Source: Thuidium tamariscinum (taxonomy: Eukaryota > Streptophyta > Bryopsida > Hypnales > Thuidiaceae). From it: a DNA stretch of 64,000 nt. The stretch is from assembly GCA_947034885.2 (NCBI GenBank), contig OX344758.2:12427067-12491066 (forward strand), given 5' to 3'. The first letter of the stretch is position 1. Each line of letters begins with the position of its first letter. The notes under the pieces were generated by a model. That model was not told the DNA's origin. It did no database searches and saw only the letters and a program-made list of their open reading frames with translations. Both the position numbers and the translations under genes were made by a program. Of the stretch, positions 57,501 through 64,000 are shown piece by piece.

Positions 57501-57843
57501 GTCATTAATGACCAATTTTAGCCCAAGTTGGGTGGACTCCTTGGTTGCCACAGGACAGGATTTTCACTTGTATCGGCTATTACGAATTCTGTAATTTTTT
57601 TACATGCGAGAGGCAATTTCACCCATAACAGTGATTCCGATTCCAAGGTGCTATGATCCCAGTCTAAAGAATTAGGATGTCGCAGTTTAGTCCTAAAAGC
57701 ATACTAGTTTTTAAGTTTTTTACAAAGGCTTCTGCCTTCGGAGTATAACCCACGTCCAAGGTGGAATACATCATCCAATTAAACGGGTCTTCAATTCAAG
57801 GCCTGAACTAATGCAATGATTGTCTACTATAATAGAAAATTGA
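54561..57843. other. AT-rich intergenic DNA with one coding-like remnant
   Basis: Mostly AT-rich with no gene. At 56600-56900 the composition changes and short protein-like phrases appear in the plus frames, probably remains of a transposon protein. At 56930-57180 lies a TTGCAAA-rich tract like that at 49500-49740. At 57465-57545 a hairpin pairs CCACCCAACTTGG with CCAAGTTGGGTGG. Nothing further is supported. Confidence 0.4.
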
Positions 57844-60800
57844 TCAAACAATTTGAAAGTACAGAGCACTTGCAAGAGTGTAGAGAGAACTTACAATTCC
57901 AACCCACTTCAAAGTGCTATCCGCTAGGTTAAATTCTTGTGACTTCCCTCCCAGGATGTTCACCATTATCTGGAAAGCAAAGACACTACTTTTAGGACTC
58001 CAAGAGGAGAATTAGAAAGGGAGAATAAGAACAGTACTTTCAAATTTAAGCCAGAACCATTCCAAATACAAGGTTGAGACATTCGTGGTCTAAACGATCA
58101 GTTCGCTATAATGCAGCCAAGACAGGAAAAAAGTAAATCATTTTGGAAGGCCTATGATGCACCTGGTGAATCATCACACAGATGAGTGCTCCACAGAGTT
58201 GAAGCATGTATGACATCAAGAAGGTCATGGCAGCTCCCATCTGAAACTCGCAATCACTGATTAGATTGCAATAAGACGAAATTATAAAAGAAATTCAGAT
58301 ACATAATGATCAAATTTTGATCTCAACAGATTTGGTTCTCTCTTACTTAAAGTGATCCCTCTAGAGCTCTATAAATCACCCAAAAATCACACTCCTACAC
58401 GTATAAAACGGCTTAAAGTGACGCAAATAGTATCTTGTACCTAAATTTCCCCATCTTCGTTTCTATCCTTCGGTGACAGCGGGGATGTGAATGAGAAACT
58501 ACGAAGTCTGTGAATAGAGACTTACAAAGGAAAGCAGAAGAACGCTCGTAAACGAGAGGGGATGTCTGGCATGAAACATGAAGGTTTCAAGGCACCGAAA
58601 CTCCCACAAAAAGCCTGCAAATCCATCTTGGACATGAGAACTCAGGTGAACTCCGCGATTTCAATGCAAACTTCCCGAGACATTCAGGACATTGATTGGT
58701 GTCCAGATACCTTCGATAAGTAGGTAGGTTGCAAGTTCAGTTCCCAACACGTGTACAGGCTGAAACTGCTATGGTCCATACTGATTAGAACTTTAAATAG
58801 CGTCAGAGGAAAGCATCACAAGTAGCAGAATGTTCTATTTCAGAGTGATAGCGACGCATCAAGTGAAAATCAACATTCGAGTTTAGAGGAAATGTACCTA
58901 TGACCCGAAAAATTGTCGCAAATAGTGAGATGAAAAAGACCTGCTCAGTGATTGCTGTGCCAACCTCGCAGAACAACTTGTCCTGGTACGTCTGATTTAA
59001 TCCCTCCATCCTAAATTAACAAACGAAAATAGACATATTAGCTTGTGCCCTTGTGCAGGAAAACTTGTCTTTGTAACTTTACATGGACAATTGGCCAACA
59101 AGGAGATATCAAGATATATGAAAGATCGTTTTACTGTTTACTAGCAGTACTTTTCAGCAAATCATCAACTGTTATTCAAACAGCAATTGAACTTGTTTGA
59201 TGTCCATGAATATATCTGGAAATATTCTGAGTTCGTATAAGCATGCGATATAGGAATGTGAAAATCTTACCCAAGATAGACAAAAGCCACAATGACTCCT
59301 CCGAGAGCCAGGTACCAAGGGTTTGTATCGTTCACCTTTGAGGACAACTATAAACACCAAAAGTCCCATATCTTTTTCAGATGAGAAAGGAAGAACTCTG
59401 GACAATTTAAAACGCAAGAAGTACTGATCACTCCAGTTTGGGGTATATGATTCAGCAAGAAGTAGAATTTTGGAATAATAAAAGAACATATTTTCCTTCA
59501 AGTCGAATCTGTGCTTGTCACATACCCATGGCAGCGCAGATATGAAACAGCCACAAACAAATGACCCAGACACTAACCAATCCCACCAGGAAAATTCTCT
59601 ACGAAGCATCAACATTTGCAGAGCCTGCAAAACAAGACCGAGATGCAGATCTTAAAAACCTCAAATGGAGAGCACACCATCAAGTTATTTGTAAAGCGTA
59701 CTAATATATAAAAATTTCAATTTCAGGCAGCATCAGATATGTTTGAAAACAAGCGGCTAATCGCAAGTGTCTCTACCCCGAAATAAAATGTCTAATTTTC
59801 ATACATTTCTTTCCAAATAATCCTCAATACAATCCTCTGGTGATTGAAAAATTCAAAGACTCTATTTGATAACCTTAGAATGCCCATTTTAAGCAGCATC
59901 AACACCCCTAGAAAAAAAAAAGATAAACCAATCACTAAGCACCATGCGTGTTCTCTACAAACTTTTTGAGTTTTCTCTTCTGGTTTCCATCTACAGTGGA
60001 GAAGGGTGAGTTCTCACAACTGGTCAAGAATATTATGCATTCCTCTAAACACATTTCGTTTTCATTGGACACTAAAACTTTCTACGTCTCCAAACCGTTG
60101 CTTAGTTCCTACCCTTGCGGGAAAGACAATATATATGAAAATTGGGCGTGGATAGTTAGAAGAACTGCCTACCATAACAACGAAGACTATAAAGCATTGC
60201 CAAGACAAGTTCCACTCTTCCCCAACACCACGATTCAGCTGCATCAACACATGGTTGAAGATTCAGTTGCATCCACGAAGAATCCAAATGCACCAAAAAT
60301 ATGGTTGAGAACACAAAAGCATTATCAATTGCCATTCCGTAACTTAACATAAACTGTCAATACTATTGAATCACACACGCTCTATTAATTCGTTTGTTCG
60401 ATTGAGCAAGGAGGGACATACCTGATTCTCAGCAACAATTGCAATAGCTGCAGCTGTTGCAATCACTGCATAAGCATATAAAGGAGCCCTAACCTCGAAA
60501 GGCTTCTTCCTTCGAACCTGCAAACCCAAGTTTGCCCCACGTCACACAGAATTAACTCCTGAAGGACCAAGGATCCATGGTTTTAAATTGGTCAATTCGG
60601 TAGATTATATGGTGAAAATTATAAATATAAATTTGGCCATATTTCCATTCAATGAAAACAGAACATTCTAGAGAATCCTCATTGTAGAACATGTAACAAA
60701 CTGCCATGAAAAGGAATCTCTAACATCTTGTTTCGCAAAGTTGAGCTCAATTTGAACAAGCGAGAGCTCTTCAAGCCACTGAGTCATTGTTATTACAGAT

Positions 60801-61589
60801 GAGTATGTAAGAGTCTTAGTTTTGCATCTGGCATGACTTTGTTCTAAAGAACTCTTAGCTGACATTATTCTTCAAAGGTGCCAAGCCACTATGCCTCAAG
60901 ATGGTTACGAAGACCATTTCTTGTATCGGTCAAAAAGCAAACAAAATTTAGACAAAAGAATGTCCACACCCCAATAAAGGTAGAGGTAGCCCATTGTAAC
61001 ACCAACATACAACACCCCAAAAATGTTACACAATGAGTTCAAACTGATATTGAAAAGGAAAACCGCCTCAACATCATTTCAATTACCAACAACAAAACCT
61101 CGAAACCATACAACTCTGGAATCCAAATAATGCATTCACTGATGCATTGGAGTACTCTAAACGTGGTTACCTTAAACCAAAACCGGAGCAAACACCGTCA
61201 CAAAACCAAACCCCACAAGATGATCGAGCACATTCATGGTGAACCCACCCCACCTCCCAAAAAAAAACCAAGAAAAAAATCAAGTGCTACTGTTGCTTAG
61301 AAAGATGAGATACATACGAGAATCAAGGTCGTCAGCTCACCAGAAGCAAAGCTCCAGCAACGGCGCAAGTAGCACCGCTTCCACAAAGCTTCGAAAATGC
61401 ACCATACTCGGTGAAATTGACGTGATGCTCGCCATAAGATTGCGCTGCAGCAAGCACGGGTGTCAAGCTTGTCATGGAAACCTTGATGAAGGCGATGGCG
61501 AGTGCTGCCAATGCCAATTTCACGGGCTCCTTCTCCAACCATAACTTCAAAGTAGAGTAAAACCCTAGTACATTAAACCCAGGTGCCAT
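57844..61589 (-). CDS. SLC35/UAA-like nucleotide-sugar-type transporter, 8 exons
   Basis: Spliced coding sequence 915 nt, 304 aa. Exons: 61589-61341, 60517-60422, 59624-59526, 59335-59271, 59010-58898, 58614-58526, 58240-58163, 57969-57844; all joins keep frame. The protein has about ten hydrophobic segments. The second half resembles UAA/SLC35B carriers, which exchange nucleotide sugars or PAPS across Golgi or ER membranes: a loop GLNQTYQDKLF (family: FTS-x-x-QDKLF), a His-Pro before LLLSF, then LQLCGAL before the penultimate segment. The first half matches less well, so the substrate and even the subfamily are uncertain; it belongs to the drug/metabolite transporter superfamily. The final exon is read through a GTAAGT after GLY-ILE, because the following codons encode a good last membrane segment (VSSLYTLASALYFQIV) and then stop; splicing there would give another C-terminus. 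The start ATG is at 61589. Confidence 0.82.
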
Positions 61590-62702
61590 AGCTTCTCTCG
61601 CTCTCTCCCTCACACTAATTCAGAATCCTATCCTGAAATCTAAATGCGCCATTCTATGGCAGATCATGGGTACGATTAGTAGCTCCATCCGTTTTGTAAG
61701 AATGCTCCATCCTTCTTATGAAAATGAAAAATTCCGTGTGGAACTCCAGAAGACCAGAAGCATGAATTTGAAGAGGACACTGGATCTTCAGAGTGCATAA
61801 CCACGCAATTCAGAAGGTGAGCAGGTGATCTACGAAACCTACCGACAATTAAGTTACCTACTTTAGTCACCAGAACCCAAATCCAAGCGACTTCATTCAA
61901 ACCCTAGCGAAGACACTTGAGATCTAAAATCATCCGATCAAAGCAATTGAGTGCTCATATGGTTTCAATTAGAAATGTGGACGAAGAAGTCCTTTCATCA
62001 ATTGAACTTTTCCCATAGAGTCATTTTTTTACCGAATTTAAAGCTAACTATAAATTTTATAAATTTTAGAAGATAAGAAATATGGGAAAAATGTATTAAA
62101 AATTTGAGATGTACATTACATTGTCTACCATTGAGGCAAGGGTATCTTTTGCAACCTTTGAAAGGAGACCCTTGCAATGAACAAAATTGTCTTCCATGGC
62201 TCTTCAATCACCCCCCATGTTGAAATCAACTCATAAGTCCCACCCAAGTATGTAGCAAAATGTAATAACTTCCTTCTGAACGTGGGGAGGACTAATGTTT
62301 GGTTATACAGTATTGTGTAAATTGTTGTCCTACTATCTTTTATCCCCTACAAATCACAATTTTGCAGATATAATTCCTAAGGAGAGTACCATACTCATCA
62401 ACACTCAACAATTGTATTTTGGTTGTAAACCACTCTTTAGAATCTAAAAGTACTTCAAATTAAGCAAAACAACTTGTAGATACTTTGAAGTAAACTTTGA
62501 GACAAATTTATCCAAAGTTTCATATACAATGTAAAAATGTATTCAATATGCAAAATATATTCTTATTTCTTTTATTACAATAGATGATTGAATCAAAAGT
62601 TATGTTATTCAAAGTACAACAAAAGAACAAGAAATTTTGACCAACATGAGTAAAATTCATCATCTAATTTTTGAATTTGACAATTATGAAACTAACATAA
62701 TG
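61590..62702. other. upstream region of the SLC35-like gene, then AT-rich DNA
   Basis: The first 350 bp are of mixed composition and should contain the promoter and leader; a pyrimidine-rich CT repeat (CTCTCGCTCTCTCCCTC) lies at 61594-61610 close to the start codon. Beyond about 62000 the DNA is AT-rich with no gene. Confidence 0.5.
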
Positions 62703-62989
62703 CAGCCCTTTTTTTTTGCTTTCTGAGAAAGTGCCAACATGGCAATCATTTAAAATTTGGTGAAGCATTGTATTTCTACATTCATCCAACTTTTGCACTA
62801 AAAAATACTTTATAGTTATATTCATACACTTTATCATCTAAATTTGGCGATTTCATCCACGGTTTTCATAAAAATGGTAAATTTCTGGCGAAAAAAAGGT
62901 TACTTTTTTCGATACTTTTCTAGCGAAAAAAAGATTTTTTTTTTGAAATGGTGTTTCTTGGCACCATATGGCCCAAAAAAAAAGGGATG
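62703..62989 (+). mobile_element. hAT-type MITE, copy 2 (287 bp)
   Basis: Ends CAGCCCTTTTTTTT and, reversed, CATCCCTTTTTTTT, with an imperfect 8-bp duplication ACATAATG / ATATAATG (62695-62702, 62990-62997). It shares the phrases AAATTTGGTGAAGCATTGTA and AATTTGGCGATTTCATC with the copy at 45507-45783. The extra length is an A/T-rich internal expansion. Confidence 0.8.
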
Positions 62990-62997
62990 ATATAATG

Positions 62998-64000
62998 TAG
63001 TATGTAGTAGTAAAATTCTCAACTATAAGTAGTTCAAAAATTCATCTCCAAAAGGAGACAATGTCTATTGATCATGTATAGCAAGGCCAAAACAAATTTG
63101 AATATATAAACTATAATCTTTAGTTGTAATCAAAGTAGCTATAGATTTTAATTTTTTTCCTTCCACATTCCTATAGTAGACACAATAAACATTCCTTTCA
63201 TCTCAAATTAAATGTCCATTCTAGAACTTCTTCTTTTTTAGTTTTTTGAGGAGATTGTCCAAAGACAATTGTATATCCCATTTTGTTTAGGTTACAACAA
63301 ATATATGCAATGTTCTTTATTGATTATGGGAATACAGGATTCTAAACCTTTCTTATTTTTATTTTACACAATCTAATCAATGATATTGGTGCAATAAGTT
63401 TGCAATTAAAAGTGAAAATACTTAAATTAGGACAAAGAGAGTTTAATCCCTAGAATCCCAAGGCCTTTTTCAATTAAAAAACACTCAAGATTGACATTTC
63501 TATTGCAAAGAGAAAAATACATTTAAAATTGTTTATTTTACAAATCTAACCATTGAATCTTGCATTATATAAATCACTATAAATTGAAGAAATTTCAATA
63601 ACTTTAATTGTATAGATTGCTAGATATTTGTATTTAAAGTGAAGAAAGCAAGTTTTTAAACACCTTGTTAAATTAGATTTTTTGGCTTTAAATCTTTTTA
63701 GTTTATAATTTTTGTACTAGTGATTTTAATTTATAATTTTTTATATTGAAGGATTCAATTGAAAATCTTAAAAAAGAAATTCACCAAAAAGAACACTTAT
63801 GCTTCATTCATTAAAAATTGATTAAGTAAAGTATGTTCAAGATTGAAGGAAAAACTTAAACCATTAATATCTCTAAGATGGAATTGAAATACAATAATCC
63901 CTAAAGTGAGATTGTTCTAGTAAACAAATCTAACCTTGCCTAACAATGTTTTTTTAAACTTTAAGAATTGGATTCAAAATAAATTCTACAAGTGTTTTTT
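62998..64000. other. gene-free AT-rich DNA at the right edge
   Basis: Stops in all frames and no recognised element. Phrases near 63640-63730 resemble those near 22900-23000, so it is probably another decayed copy of a dispersed repeat. Confidence 0.45.

Overview
The window is nuclear DNA of a land plant, most likely from an early-diverging lineage such as a bryophyte; I cannot fix the species. The evidence is: spliced genes with GT-AG introns (and one GC-AG intron); a plant-type mitochondrial alternative oxidase with the exon pattern 129 / 489 / short last exon seen in plant AOX genes; plant-type U2 snRNA genes; an intronless plant F-box gene; and a Ty1/copia element whose primer-binding site is the usual plant initiator-Met tRNA type. 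Intergenic DNA is AT-rich and loaded with small DNA transposons. I see no prokaryotic operon, CRISPR array or tRNA gene.

Layout. 1-4506: AT-rich DNA with weak coding remnants. 4507-9236 (minus): an eight-exon ThrE/PRM10-like membrane transporter (522 aa when spliced). 9237-26670: a long gene-free tract with two TTAA-flanked piggyBac-type elements of identical length, mariner-like and Harbinger-like MITEs, and a degenerate tandem array. 26671-31349 (plus): a complete four-exon alternative oxidase (352 aa). 35522-37063 (plus): an intronless F-box protein (513 aa). 38495-41222 and 51190-53915: two arms of a 2.7-kb inverted duplication. Each arm has a two-exon gene for a 124-aa protein with APC/C degron motifs and a complete U2 snRNA gene with its TATA element. 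Between the arms lie a decayed copia element (5-bp target duplication, with two MITEs nested inside), a CACTA-type MITE, a repetitive tract and a hAT-like pseudogene. 57844-61589 (minus): an eight-exon SLC35/UAA-like transporter (304 aa).

The genes do not form a pathway. AOX is a stress-responsive respiratory bypass, the two transporters are membrane carriers, the F-box protein is a predicted SCF adaptor, and the duplicated module pairs a putative cell-cycle protein with a spliceosomal RNA. The most notable structures are the inverted duplication (one copy of the small gene has KEN, the other KEK; the two U2 copies differ in the Sm site), the piggyBac-type pair with a related unoccupied repeat unit nearby, and transposons nested inside other transposons. 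All exon joins were derived by hand from splice signals and reading-frame continuity; none has transcript support here.
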